DNA from: Anthonomus grandis grandis
Lineage: Eukaryota > Arthropoda > Insecta > Coleoptera > Curculionidae
Reading direction: 5' to 3'
DNA: 64,000 nt
NCBI RefSeq assembly: GCF_022605725.1
Contig: NC_065556.1
Location: 2,170,001-2,234,000, forward strand
Shown: positions 10,664 to 21,003 of the stretch, one piece after another
How the letters are laid out: the number at the start of each line of letters is the position of its first letter
How positions within the stretch are numbered: the stretch's first letter is position 1
Translations under genes and position numbers: made by a program
The notes under the pieces: model-generated
Seen by the model: only the letters and a program-made list of their open reading frames with translations
What the model was told of the DNA's origin: nothing
The model's database searches: none

Positions 10664-12439
10664 ATATTTTAATGGACTAAACTGAGCAGTTTAAAACAAC
10701 TTTAGAATGTGCTGCGTTCATTTTAAAATAAATTTGCATTCTTTAATTTAGGGATAGACAACTATGTATTTTCATTTTATTCGACTTTATATCGTCGGAT
10801 TGCTGCAAAAACCAGATAATTTACATTTTATAGATTTTGAGTTATGAGTATTTTGATATTAAAAGGAATTTAAAAATATATTTCTTGAGAGTAATAATGT
10901 TTTATTTCACATAACGGTAAATATAATTCACAAATTAAATAAAATGTTTTGTGATTTTTTTTTAAACAAAAACCTGTATTTATCTTATTTTGGCTGTCAG
11001 GCTTTTTGTCAGTTATCTTAAGACTCATCTTCAGTTATTTCATTTTTTAAATTACATTACGTAGATTACATTAAAACTTTTTGTTTAATCTTGATGTTTT
11101 AGCCATGCGAAAGATTATCATCCAATTAAAAAGAGTATAAGCCGCGACATGCTTTTTGCCTATCTCAATTGAGCAATGCATACTGTTTACCTCTATATTA
11201 CTATTGCCGCTTTTTAAAAACTTTTGTTTTATGATTTGCACATTAAGATCTACTTAAACTGGCGCCTTTACTTGAACTAAATAAAGCAATAGAGCATAGA
11301 TGTTTTTGTTGCGGTTTTGATCGCTATAAGTATCTGAAAATTATATATTTCAGTTACTATTTCAGGCAGTTTCTTAATATAATTAAATAAACAGGTGCCA
11401 ATCTCCAAAGTGGTTACTATTTCATTTATTTCAGACCAATTGTAACAAAACGCATTCGGTGGTGCCATTTCATAAATTGGTAAATTGTATGTGCAACATT
11501 CAAATGTATTTTCATTTAACGCTCTTCTTTTAACCTTAATTTAGCGGAATTAATATATTCTTTTCTCAATACGAAGGCCTGATTATTTTCCAGTTCATCT
11601 TTTTTTTTTAGATGTTTGTACAAATTTGACATTTTGGCGTATAAAATGAGTAGTTATAATTTTTATACAATATCCTTTTATACGTCATAAGAGAAACAGG
11701 CACCGAATCATCCTTTTTACATGATTACTTAAAAAAAAGAATGCATTTATGCAACGCTTAACTTAAAATCCAAATATTGGCGTTTAGTAGACTTTTATGT
11801 ACAATAAAGTTCCCTATTAAAAAATGATAAGAATAACATTAAAAACTACCGCCCAATATTATTTCACCCTCTAAAGATTAGCATATTATTTTAAACCTTG
11901 TATATCTTTTGAAATACTTCTGTATATCTATGTAATATCATATTATTATGAAGTGTTCCATATCATATTTATTAAAGTTATGCAAAATCCGATAAAATTT
12001 TCCTTTCAAATTAAGAAACGAATTATAAAATAATTTGTCTGCTACCTCCTTAGCGTCTAACATTAAGCACAGCAGCCGTCAGCTATAACGACCCTAAAAA
12101 CACGCATTTTGGGGGTATACGTGCCTGGAATCACTCGGTTTGCCAGCTATTTCCTGAAAGAATTTGACTTCGGCTGGTGCTGCTTCAAATATCCGTCCTC
12201 GTAGGGCTGCGCGCTTATGCTTATTGGCTCGTAATGAGTTTCGAAAATCGATATATAGCGATGCAATTATCGGCTGGTATAATAACGCGCGCCCCTCAGT
12301 TCGCTTCCCGAATTATAATGATATTTTTTTTTATTTACGAAGGGTTTAATTTTAAATGCATTAGGCTTGAACAGATTTTTTTTTCATAAAATGTATATGG
12401 GTTTATTATGTTTTAATAATTTTCTTAATTAACGGGTAT
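10664..12439. other. AT-rich intergenic DNA with one CpG-rich patch
   Basis: No recognisable gene is present. The frame at 11277-11468 (minus) has no domain. Positions about 12060-12330 stand out as markedly richer in G, C and CpG than their surroundings (for example ACGCGCGCCC and GTCCTCGTAGGGC). Frames are open there on overlapping phases without known motifs, so I do not call an exon. Confidence 0.5.
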
Positions 12440-12858
12440 GCTGTTTAACTGCAGAGTATTGTGTGAAAAGAGAACGAGTTCAAAAATATTGTTTAAGATT
12501 TATTCATGGTATTTGCCGTAGACAACCAGCAAGTCATAAACTGGACGCCACCGAGTGGGTAAATATGAAACAGAGATGTCTCATTTATAGATGTAAATTG
12601 TACCAAAAAACAATAATGTTATAGTCTCCTCAATATTTGTTTTAAAAAATCACATTTAGGATAGATGTTAATACCCTTAGTTTGCGATTCAATGGGATCA
12701 TCATGCCTAGACATAGATCCGCAAAATTCGAGAGATCTTTGACATATGACCTGGCTAAAGTCTTTAATAGTCTACCCTCTACCCTACAAGTCTGCTCTAT
12801 CTCAGCTTTCTCTAACCATATTAAAAACTATGTCTCGTCCTTGCCCCAATATTCTTGA
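12440..12858 (+). pseudogene. LINE ORF2 C-terminal fragment
   Basis: Two frames joined by one shift encode the C-terminal end of a CR1/Jockey-like ORF2. First comes a YCLRFIHGICRRQPASHKL block (about 12495-12560), typical of the region after RT. Then comes PRHRSAKFERSLTYDLAKVF (about 12700-12765), ending ...SLPQYS at 12858. RT proper is missing, so this is a 5'-truncated insertion. A 3' UTR runs to 13080. The LINE tail probably continues at 18281, on the far side of the Ginger-like insertion, as CTTGAATAAAAATTATTATT. Confidence 0.8.
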
Positions 12859-13084
12859 TTTAGTAGTTAATTACGCTAATAATCAAATCTTACGCCTACA
12901 CATCATCTAATTTTTTGATAGATCATAAACCTAATAATTTTTCTTCTTAAGTCTTTTAAATTTAGGATCTTTTCTTATTTTATTGAAGGAGTGTATGTGT
13001 ACTTCTCCTTAAAGATAAGTGTATAAATCAGCTGAACAAATTATGTTCAACTGCACTCTTGCCATTTTATTGTACATGTATATA

Positions 13085-13130
13085 TGTTACACCGAATTTG
13101 TGTAATTGCCGATTTCTTGTAATAGGCAAA
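13085..13130 (+). repeat. Left terminal inverted repeat of the Ginger-like element
   Basis: The sequence from TGTTACACCGAATTTGTG through GCCGATTT is the inverted partner of 18236-18276, with only a few mismatches. The word GCCGATTTCTTGTAATAG also has an inverted partner at about 18178-18196. Confidence 0.85.
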
Positions 13131-13856
13131 TATTTTAGTTTAATATGCTTATTTCACGAAATAGGCACAATGTTTGTTTTGAAATTTAAACTAAAATGGT
13201 AGGTATTTTAAACATTTTATTACCAACTTATATAATATGGATTTTTAACATATTTTAATGAGAAATAAATGAAAATTAAATTGTTTTGCAAAACTAAAGA
13301 AAACATTATTTATTTATATACGTGTTATATGCTTACAAATTGTCACAATTTCGCCCAGCATGACAAGCCGAGTTACATATATAGTTGTTTTGCAAATATT
13401 TTCATCTTTTTGATCTGCACATTTTATTATAATTACACCTTTTATAACCTTGTCCAGAACCTACTGAATCTTTACGAACAAGCATACGAATATTAGTTTC
13501 AATGTCAGGCACTTCACTTAATTTTAGCTTCTTAAATTTTGTTGCTTGTACGGAATTCTTTTTAAACCAAGTATTTACAATGGCATGCTTTGTACCAATT
13601 TTAAATTTTCCATCCTTCTTATCCATAACTACTCCAATAAGGTTGGCTGGATCCCCTCTTCCTCTGTCAAATTCGCTAAAGCCTATTAAAGAATAAATAT
13701 ATTTATAAAATAATTATTTCTAATGGAATTGTTTATTTACCTACCTATTACGTTTGTTTACCTACCTATTACCTACATTAACCGCAAATAATTAATGTTT
13801 TTTTTTCGTATTTCTCCTTTAGATAATCACAAAAGTAAATAGGACAATTTAATCAG

Positions 13857-14071
13857 GAAAAAGGGCTCTTTTCAATGAGAGTTTAAAAAAAGTGGCTTTC
13901 CATTTGAAAAAAAAAGTTTGGGTTAATTTGGACCCCCCTGTAGGTAAAAAAATACAAAAACTATCTTGAAATGTGAAAAAAATAAACAAAAATCGACGGG
14001 TCTCAGAAATTTTGCGAGATAAAATTTTATTAGTTTTAACTGAATTTATTACAGTTAAAGTCACCACACTG
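13857..14071. mobile_element. Possible MITE or transposon end
   Basis: The stretch ends in GTCACCACACTG at 14071 followed by TA. Read from that end it is CAGTGTGGTGAC, the form of a Tc1/mariner-type terminus at a TA target. The opposite end was not found, so this may be one end of a truncated element. It lies in the interruption of the Ginger-like gene. Confidence 0.3.
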
Positions 14072-14190
14072 TATGTATATTGACATTACTAGTGTAATAA
14101 CAACTACTATAGCAACACAATAACGCTCAGTGCCAAATGAATGCGATAAAAATTTAACAGGGAAACATTTCATTCTTGTAAAAATTTATT

Positions 14191-15400
14191 TTAAAAAAAC
14201 CTAAATCCGCCTAATGATAATTTTTTGAATCTTTCAGGAATTTGGTTATATACGATATATATATTAAATGAAAAAGATCGTTCATAAAAAGATATTGTGT
14301 GCAGCGGCGGAGAGATTAATCCTCTATGCCTTAAATTTAAGGAATGAACATCCGTTCGGAATCGAATTTTGTTTGTCAAAATACGAGGGACAATTAGAAT
14401 GAATTACCGAATTAAATAAACTTGCAGCATATATTTTCCTTCGACATTCCATAGAGAGCCATTTGGTTTCACGCAGTTTGTAGCTTACCGGTTCACGGCG
14501 ACGAATACCGTATATAAATCGTAAACAAGATTTTTGAACCCGTTGTATTTATCTGTTTGATCCAAGCATGGCCCATACACTACGTCAGCAAAATTAAAAT
14601 GACTCAGCACTAGTACATCACATAGGTTTATTTTTTGTAATATTGAAAGTAAATGCCTAGATGGAAACAATCTTTTTAAATTTGCATAGCCTAATTGAAT
14701 ACATTTACTTACATGCTGTTTGTATCGAAGGTTGGTGTCAATATAAAGCCCCAAATTACGAGAACAATCAGAATGCGGAAGTTGTTCCGCAGAAGCCATT
14801 AAAATTAGATCTTCTTTAAGTGCTCTCCGATCCTTACCAAAAATTAAAAAGTTTGATTTTGATGCATTTATTACTAAATTGTGTTTCATAGAAATACGTT
14901 CCAGATCGTTATTAATTTTGCTAGTAGCACTTTGTTTTTGCTTAGGAAAATATGACAAATATAGTTATGTATCATCTGCATACAAATGAGCTTTGCAATG
15001 TTTTAGGCAACTAGTAAGGTTACAAGTATAAATGCAAAACAAAATTGGCCCCAGGATAGAGCCTTGTAGTTCCCCACACACCAGTGTACCTTCGGATGAT
15101 ACACTTTTGCTGGTTTCAGCAAACTGTTTCCGGTTTGTTAAATAATATTTAATGAGAAAAAGTGCATTATAGTCAAACCCCACATAGCTCAAAATCGCAT
15201 AAAGCAGTTTGTCATTGATTCGATCAAATGCCCTGCTATAGTCTAACAGCACTAGTGCAGTAGATTTTCCACGATCAGTGGTTTCAATTATATTATCTGT
15301 AATATTCATTATCGTTCATGTTCAAGCTATTTTCTGTCTCTATCTTAACAAGTGCAGAGGTAACATCGTTTTTTGTCCCGTGTCAGATGTTATCACAGTT
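14191..15400 (-). pseudogene. LINE reverse transcriptase fragment inside the Ginger-like element
   Basis: Minus-strand frames give, in order: an N-terminal RT block (SALVKI, about 15345); STALVLLDYSRAFDRINDKL; the region of QGSILGPILF; LYADDT (about 14970); then a finger/thumb and C-terminal region to about 14485; and a C-terminal block FRTDVHSLNLRHRGL ... SFSFNIYIVYN to 14191. RT catalytic YADD is present, but the frame breaks straight after it. Endonuclease and ORF1 are absent, so it is 5'-truncated at about 15400. It splits the integrase gene on the same strand. Confidence 0.88.
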
Positions 15401-16583
15401 TGTTGGTTACAGTTTCTATGATACTATCTGCTTGAAGTTTTATGTCTTCTAATATTTCTTTATTATGACGTTGTAGCATATTTTTCATGGTCCACATCTG
15501 ATTTATTTTCTGGATTTTTAAGTAATTTATTTATATTTTCTTCCACTATTCCATTGAAAATAGCAGCCAGAAATTCTTGCGGTATTTTTGATTCCAAACC
15601 TACTTTTGGAGGTTGTCCAAACATCGCTTTGTAAGGGTGCATTTTTATGGCTTTGTGATAAGTTTTATTTATATCCCACTGAACAAATTTCAAGCCCAAA
15701 GACCAAGAAGATGAGTTATGGTCTAGCTCGCATCCAAGCCACCAATGATTCTTTTACAACACAGTTACCCCTTTCCACACTTCCTTGACTTTGTTGATGT
15801 CTTGGCCTCCCATTAACAAGAACTAAAGCTGGTCAAAGAGATCCTAACTTTTTAATTATATTGGCAGTAAATTCATAACCATTATCAGATTGAAGTACGA
15901 TTAAAGCTCCAAAATCTAAAAAAATATTTAGAAGTTCTTTGGCAATATCAACAGCTTTTTTACATACGAGCAGCGTTAAAATGCTCTACTTTGTTAAGTG
16001 TTCTTTATAGTGCAAAATAAATTTATACGGGCCAACAGGCAAACTCTGATAATCTTTCAAATCAATCTGAGGTGTTGAATTTAGATCTTTACTTATTATT
16101 GGTCGGACGACAATGCCTGTGCTATTTGTTTTCTTATTAGATTTTTCTGCACAACGTTCCCACTATTTTATAAACTCTTTTATCATACTCATGGGTATAT
16201 TATGAGTTTAAATTCGCTAATTTAAAGGAACTTTTTATATGATAGAACTGTCGATTTTTATTCACTGCTTCGTTATCGCCTATTTTTTATAACGTTTTTA
16301 TTACACTTTTTTCATATTCCTCATTCCACAGCAGACTAGATTTTTTAATTTCATCCATTTTAAATCTTTTAGCATTAAAGAAAACAACATAACCTTAAAT
16401 TTGTCATACTCGCGTTTAGTTTTGTTGGTTGCCAATTTCACGTATTCGGCAAATATATACAGTGCATTCCAAAAGTTATGTCTAAATTCATTTAAAATTC
16501 AGGGGTGTGTTCGAAAAAAAAATGCTCGGACTCGTCGATTTTAATTTGAAATTGCGCATTTTTGTACGTGAAGTTTGTATATA

Positions 16584-17993
16584 CAGGGTTGCTCAAAAAT
16601 AAATTGCGACCATCAACTTAATTTTTTCTTTTTTTTCGAGTTTTGGCGCGCACTTCTCTGCGAATTCTCTCTTTCAAGTATCTTTCATCATTTAACCTAT
16701 TAACAAATACCTTCGACTTGAGGTATCCCCACAAAAAAAAAATCCATTAGTGTTAGGTTAGGTGACCATTCTAGCAGGCCATTCGATGGGTCCTCTCCTT
16801 CCTATCCACCGATTGAGAAAGGTTTTATCCAAAAATGTACGTACAGTGGCAGCATAGTGCGGAGGAGCGCCATCTTGCTGGAAAATTAGTTCTACCTCAG
16901 AATAGTCTGGGTCCAATGAATTTGGAAATACAGCTAGTAATGCTGGAACTAATTCAAATTGGAGAAAATCAAGATACACTTGTCCCGTTAAAGTCTGTTC
17001 AAAGAAAACGGAACCTATTACTCTTCCGCGCACTATTCCACACTACACATTTAGTTTTTGAGGGTACTGGGTGTTTACCTCCATCATCCAATACGGATTT
17101 TCTGTTGCCCAATATCGACAATTTTGTCTGTTCACACTACCATTCAAACAGAACGTAACTTCTTCGGAAAAAAATAATATTTGTTACTAAATTATTATTT
17201 AAATTGCACATGTTTTGTAAGCATTCACAAAACTCATTTTGCCTATCAAAATCGTCATCAAATAACTCTTACAGAGGAATAACTTTGTAGGGGTAATATT
17301 CGTGCTTTTTAACTATTCGGTGAACTATAAATTTCGCCATGTGTAAATTTTCCCCAATCTGCGACAAAGAAGTGCATGGATTTTCTTCCAAAGAAAGCAA
17401 ACGTCAAGTTATTCATTTTCATCTCGAGCAGGACGACCAGATTTTGGCAGATCTCTAACATGACCAAATTCTCTAAATTTAGCCTCTATTCTACTCACCA
17501 CCTTTTGTGGTGAGTAGAAAATAAGGGATTTCATTGAGAAATTGAGCAGCTTCTCTTTGAGTGTTCACGTGTTCTATCACCAAACCCAACCATGCACAGA
17601 ATTTCTATTTTTTCTCGTTCCGTTACCTTTACCATTGTGAAAACCGCAACTTTGCTCGTACAGTTCACACTTGACTGTATCACAATATCTGTTTGGTGTA
17701 CAACTGTCATACAGTTGCTCTGAAAATACACGGTCACCAGCCAATAATAAAAAAACACGAATGAATGGAATTTTGCTCTGTATAAAAATTCTCAGAGATA
17801 AGGTGACTCGTAAGGTGAACATCAATAATAATGTTTGGTCGTCTTTTTTTCGATAACTGTTCACTTTAGGTATAGGACATATTGCATGAAACATACTTAG
17901 AATTCCACGTGAAATTCAAAAATAAAATAAAAAAAGATGCTTTCATTTGAAAAAATGAAGTTGATGGTCGTAATTTATTTTTGAGCAACCCTG
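16584..17993 (-). mobile_element. DD41D Tc1/mariner-type element
   Basis: This 1410-bp element has inverted ends CAGGGTTGCTCAAAAATAAA and CAGGGTTGCTC...; the repeat extends about 35 bp to CATCAACTT. TA lies on each side (16582-16583, 17994-17995). It carries one transposase gene on the minus strand. It sits exactly at the centre of a palindromic MITE. Confidence 0.9.
16650..17635 (-). pseudogene. DD41D transposase
   Basis: The start at 17635 gives MVKVTEREKIEILCMVGFGDRTRE, a common helix-turn-helix N-terminus of this family. A second HTH block with RIEAKFREFGHVRDLPKSGRP lies at about 17490-17430. The catalytic part reads LIFQQDGAPPHYAATVRTFL ... RWIGRRGPIEWPAR. After a one-base shift it continues SPNLTLMDFF, placing 41 residues between the second and third Asp, which is the DD41D signature. 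Breaks: a small inverted duplication at 17489-17519 and frameshifts near 17530 and 16760. The enzyme once excised and inserted the element at TA. Confidence 0.88.
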
Positions 17994-18235
17994 TATATAC
18001 AAACTTCACGTACAAAAATGCGCAACTTGGAATAATAATCAACGGGTCCAAGAGTTTTTTTTCGAACACACCCCTAAATTTTAAATGAATTTAGACATAA
18101 CTTTTGGGATGCACAATAATCAATTATTATAATCATATTATGTATGTGCCGAATTCACGTATTAAGACACAGTTTTGTCTATTACAAGAAATCGACAACT
18201 CTTTAGCTTATTTCACGAATTAACCAAATTTATGC

Positions 18236-18276
18236 CGAATACATAAAATCGGCAATTACACAAATTTGGCGTAACA
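18236..18276 (-). repeat. Right terminal inverted repeat of the Ginger-like element
   Basis: Inverted partner of 13085-13130, ending CGTAACA at 18276 with the TATA target copy directly after it. Confidence 0.85.
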
Positions 18277-18584
18277 TATACATATACTTGAATAAAAATT
18301 ATTATTACTATTTTTATTAACTGGATAAGTTTAAAACTTTGTTTGGGATCTTTGTAAAGGCCTCACACCGTTAACTTGAATAACTGCATTGATAAAATAG
18401 AACATTTGTTACCTTAATTAGATTTTTTAGTTATTGGTGCTTACTTTATACTTGTATATAAAAGGCATTATAAAGGCAGTTCGTAAGTGTAAAATTTAAC
18501 TTTTTGCGGATCACACGATGATTTATTTTATTGGGGATAGTGCAGCAGAAATAATAGAAACTTAATCTTTTAAGTCAGCTGTCA

Positions 18585-19094
18585 AAAAATCTAAGTGTGA
18601 GAGCCAAATTAACTGTATATAAGACAATCATTGCTCCCCATCTTTACTTTATTTCAACTCTTTTATTTTTAATGAATAACTTCGAAATCGATTTACTACA
18701 AAAAAAAAAACACAACAGGGCGTTAAGAATTATTCTTGATTGCAGTCGTTATACAAGGAGGATAGAAATGGTAAACTGTGCCAATGTGTTGAGTGTAAGA
18801 CAGACCGTCACTTACAACACAATGATATTTATTTTTAAAATGTTACATCACTGAGTTCCAAGTCATTTAGTAGAAAACTGGAAGTTTGTTAGTGACATTC
18901 ATCGACACAATACAAGATCAAAAGATAATTTTTACATAGACAGGGTAAATACTGGTGCAGGTCAAAAAAGTTTATATTTTAAAGGTTTAAAACAATACAT
19001 TGAGTTGCCAGATTATGTAAAGACCTGTAATAATATAAATAGCTTCAAAAGGGAATGTAAGCAATACATTAAAACTTTAATTTTTATATATTAA
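18585..19094 (+). pseudogene. LINE ORF2 C-terminal fragment
   Basis: The frame from about 18590 reads LTVYKTIIAPHLYFISTLLF and LLQKKKHNRALRIILDC, the post-RT block of many insect LINEs. A stop at 18853 interrupts it. The same frame continues with RHNTRSKDNFYIDRV and LYFKGLKQYIELPDYV, ending at 19093. RT is lost. The clade differs from the other LINEs in the window, judging by the C-terminal motif. Confidence 0.75.
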
Positions 19095-19244
19095 TTAAAA
19101 AATTGTACTATTATTAATTAAAAAACTTGCGCTATTTGGGACACCAATAAGTCCAATCCTAAACTTTTGGTTTCCAAGAGAATATTTTAGTCGACATCTT
19201 TCATCAAAATTTTATTGTGGGTTTTGGATGATTTGCTGAAGGTT

Positions 19245-19345
19245 TAAAAAAGTGAAGTTAATAGTTGCTTGATTTTTTTGGCCTTCAGCAAAGCTTTTGA
19301 CACCATATGCCATGCAATAAAAAAGTTAAAATAGTTCTTCACATT
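19245..19345 (+). pseudogene. Small RT fragment
   Basis: One frame encodes the RT motif LAFSKAFDTICHAIKKL, the conserved DFSKAFD block of LINE RT. Nothing before or after it extends the match, so it is a scrap. Confidence 0.5.
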
Positions 19346-19384
19346 ATTCAGTTTCGGACATAAAACATGGCCATCATTAGAGAT

Positions 19385-19767
19385 AACAAATTAGGGGGTT
19401 CTGTCAATATATCTTACAGATCTAGTGCCTCAGACAAGGTTAAAACGAATTAGAATACATGAGAATGGGACCAAACATGGACTTACAAGAACTTTAAAAT
19501 TACATAATTACGACAATAGGTTAATAATAATACAGCCTATAATATTGTTTTGTAAACAAGAACTGAAAACATTTTTTTTGTGTTCTCAATTTTTTTACAA
19601 AACAATAGCTGTATTAATTCTAACCTATTATCGTAATTATGTAATTTTAAAGTTTTCGTAAGTTTATGTTTAGTCCCATTGTTATGTATCTTAATTCGTT
19701 TTAAAATTTTAATCTCGTCTGAGGCACTAAATCTATAAGATATATTGACAGAACCCCTTAATTTGTT
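19385..19767. repeat. Long inverted repeat (about 180-bp arms)
   Basis: 19385-19564 and 19583-19767 are inverted copies of each other with few differences. They share words such as GGGGTTCTGTCAATATATCTTA, CTTTAAAATTACATAATTACG and ATTGTTTTGTAAA. The central spacer is under 20 bp, so the RNA or single strand would form a long hairpin. Both arms contain similar open frames on opposite strands (including LKLHNYDNRL); the protein is not recognised. It could be a foldback element or an inverted duplication. Confidence 0.85.
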
Positions 19768-20329
19768 AAGCCTGATAATAAATATGTTATATATCATGTT
19801 ATAAACATCTCGGATTAATATTTTTTAAATAAATTTAAGGAAGGATGACCAAAATATCCTTAGTTACCCATTGATCTATTTACTCCAGTGCAAGAATGGA
19901 CTACTTCTTCAGTGACTTTTTTAATAGTTATATGCAAAATAATCAACAAAATGTAATTTTTGGAAGTCCATGTTTAGATTTTGTTTAACTTAATTATGGT
20001 GTCTTAAGGTCTTTAATATTTTGCTTATACAGGATGCCTTCGATTAAGTCAGCACTATTGCTACCTTTGTTAATATTAAGGATATTGGGTAGGGTAAATT
20101 AGCAAACTATTAGGATATTTTGTGCTAATTAAAATGATAAAAACAGGAGAAAAAATAAATATCGCGTTTTCGAGAGTTACTCTATTAAAACAAAATAATC
20201 TTCTTAATAAAATAGTTTATTTACAATAATAGCCTAAACCTAAAAATAACAAAGTTATATTATATTAATACGATATTAATAATTTTATCAAATTTAGGAA
20301 ACTTAATTTAAATCAAGTTTCAAATTGGG

Positions 20330-21003
20330 TTTATATACATTTTATATACAATTAACTGCTATAAAAGAAGTTTGGTCTTCAATACAATTACTTAACCTAA
20401 AAAATAAAGAAAATAGAAATAATACTCCTAAAAATCTTGAAAACGTTGAAAAAATTAATCAGTTTTTTATTAACTTTGTTCCAAAATTTAATTTGAACAA
20501 AAATATTCTAAATTAGTATGAAAGTGTTAAAAATAACTTATTTAAAACAAGTTTTAGGTTTTTGGACGTGTCGGAGTATGATATTGTAAAGGTTAATAAT
20601 TAACATTAAAACTACTGCCACAGGCATTGAAGAAATTAATATAATTACCACCCGACTATGCCTGTCTATGTGGTTAACTTCTGTCTCGAAAATTCTGTTT
20701 CTCCTTCAATATAAAAAAAGAGCAAACGTTAGCCCTTCACCCAAGACGGTAAATCCTCTGAGCGAGCTGAGACCAATAAGCATTCTTTCAACGCTATCAA
20801 AACTATTAAAAAAAGTAATGGAAATGCAGCTTTACAAATATATTAAAGACTCTTTTTTAAAAAAATCTAATTTTACCAGTGACACAATGTTTACTTTACC
20901 AATAACACCTGTGGTTCGATCAGGGTTTAGATCGAACCACAGGTGTTATACGTCATTGGCCTCTGTAACTGATGATATTTTATCAGCATTGATTCCAATA
21001 AAC
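20330..21003 (+). pseudogene. LINE RT N-terminal fragment
   Basis: A frame around 20400-20515 resembles the linker before RT (ENVEKINQFFINFVPK). RT itself starts at about 20690: ANVSPSPKTVNPLSELRPIS, ILSTLSKLLKKVMEMQLYKY, and RSGFRSNHRCYTSLASVTDD. It ends at 21003, before the catalytic YADD. Inside it lies a perfect hairpin (20902-20949). Confidence 0.75.

Larger units (their letters stand above)
13333..16358 (-). pseudogene. KRBA2-type DDE integrase of the Ginger-like element
   Basis: The start at 16358 gives MDEIKKSSLLWNEEY. The following conserved blocks are readable. VVRPIISKDL leads to QIDLKDYQSLP, with the first catalytic Asp at 16061-16063. LQSDNGYEF has the second Asp at 15884-15886. 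PRHQQSQGSVERGN has the Glu at 15773-15775. Exactly 36 residues separate the second Asp and the Glu. HPYKAMFGQPPKVGLESK (about 15650-15590) follows. A LINE fragment then interrupts the gene, and FDRGRGDPANLIGVVMD resumes at about 13675. The C-terminal cysteine-rich tail SGQGYKRCN ... CNSACHAGRNC ends at TAA 13333-13335. Stops fall inside it, including TGA for the expected Trp before PALVLV and TGA at a Cys position in the tail. Once cut and inserted the element's DNA; now dead. Confidence 0.85.
16460..18116. mobile_element. Palindromic MITE split by a DD41D element
   Basis: Arms 16460-16583 and 17994-18116 are inverted repeats of each other over almost their full 124 and 123 bp, beginning CAGTGCATTCC and TTGTGCATCCC. 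TA flanks both outer ends (16458-16459, 18117-18118). Without the internal element the MITE would be about 250 bp, an almost perfect palindrome with TA at its middle. Its own transposase source is not in this window. Confidence 0.85.
13085..18276 (-). mobile_element. Ginger-like DNA transposon (KRBA2-type integrase), with nested insertions
   Basis: The ends are TGTTACRCCRAATTTGTG at 13085 and its inverted partner ending GTAACA at 18276. Both are flanked by TATA (13081-13084 and 18277-18280), a perfect 4-bp target duplication. TGTTA fits the TGTNR terminal rule known for Ginger elements, as does the 4-bp duplication. The integrase gene lies inside on the minus strand. Subterminal words such as GCTTATTTCACGAA occur near both ends (13147, 18207). 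The element is inflated by a LINE fragment (about 14190-15400) and a MITE plus DD41D element (16460-18116). Superfamily placement is by integrase type and termini. Confidence 0.8.

Noticed and set aside
12164..12389. Overlapping 60-70 codon frames in the CpG-rich patch
   Set aside because: Two phases are open at once, as expected in GC-richer DNA with fewer stops; no domain or splice sites.
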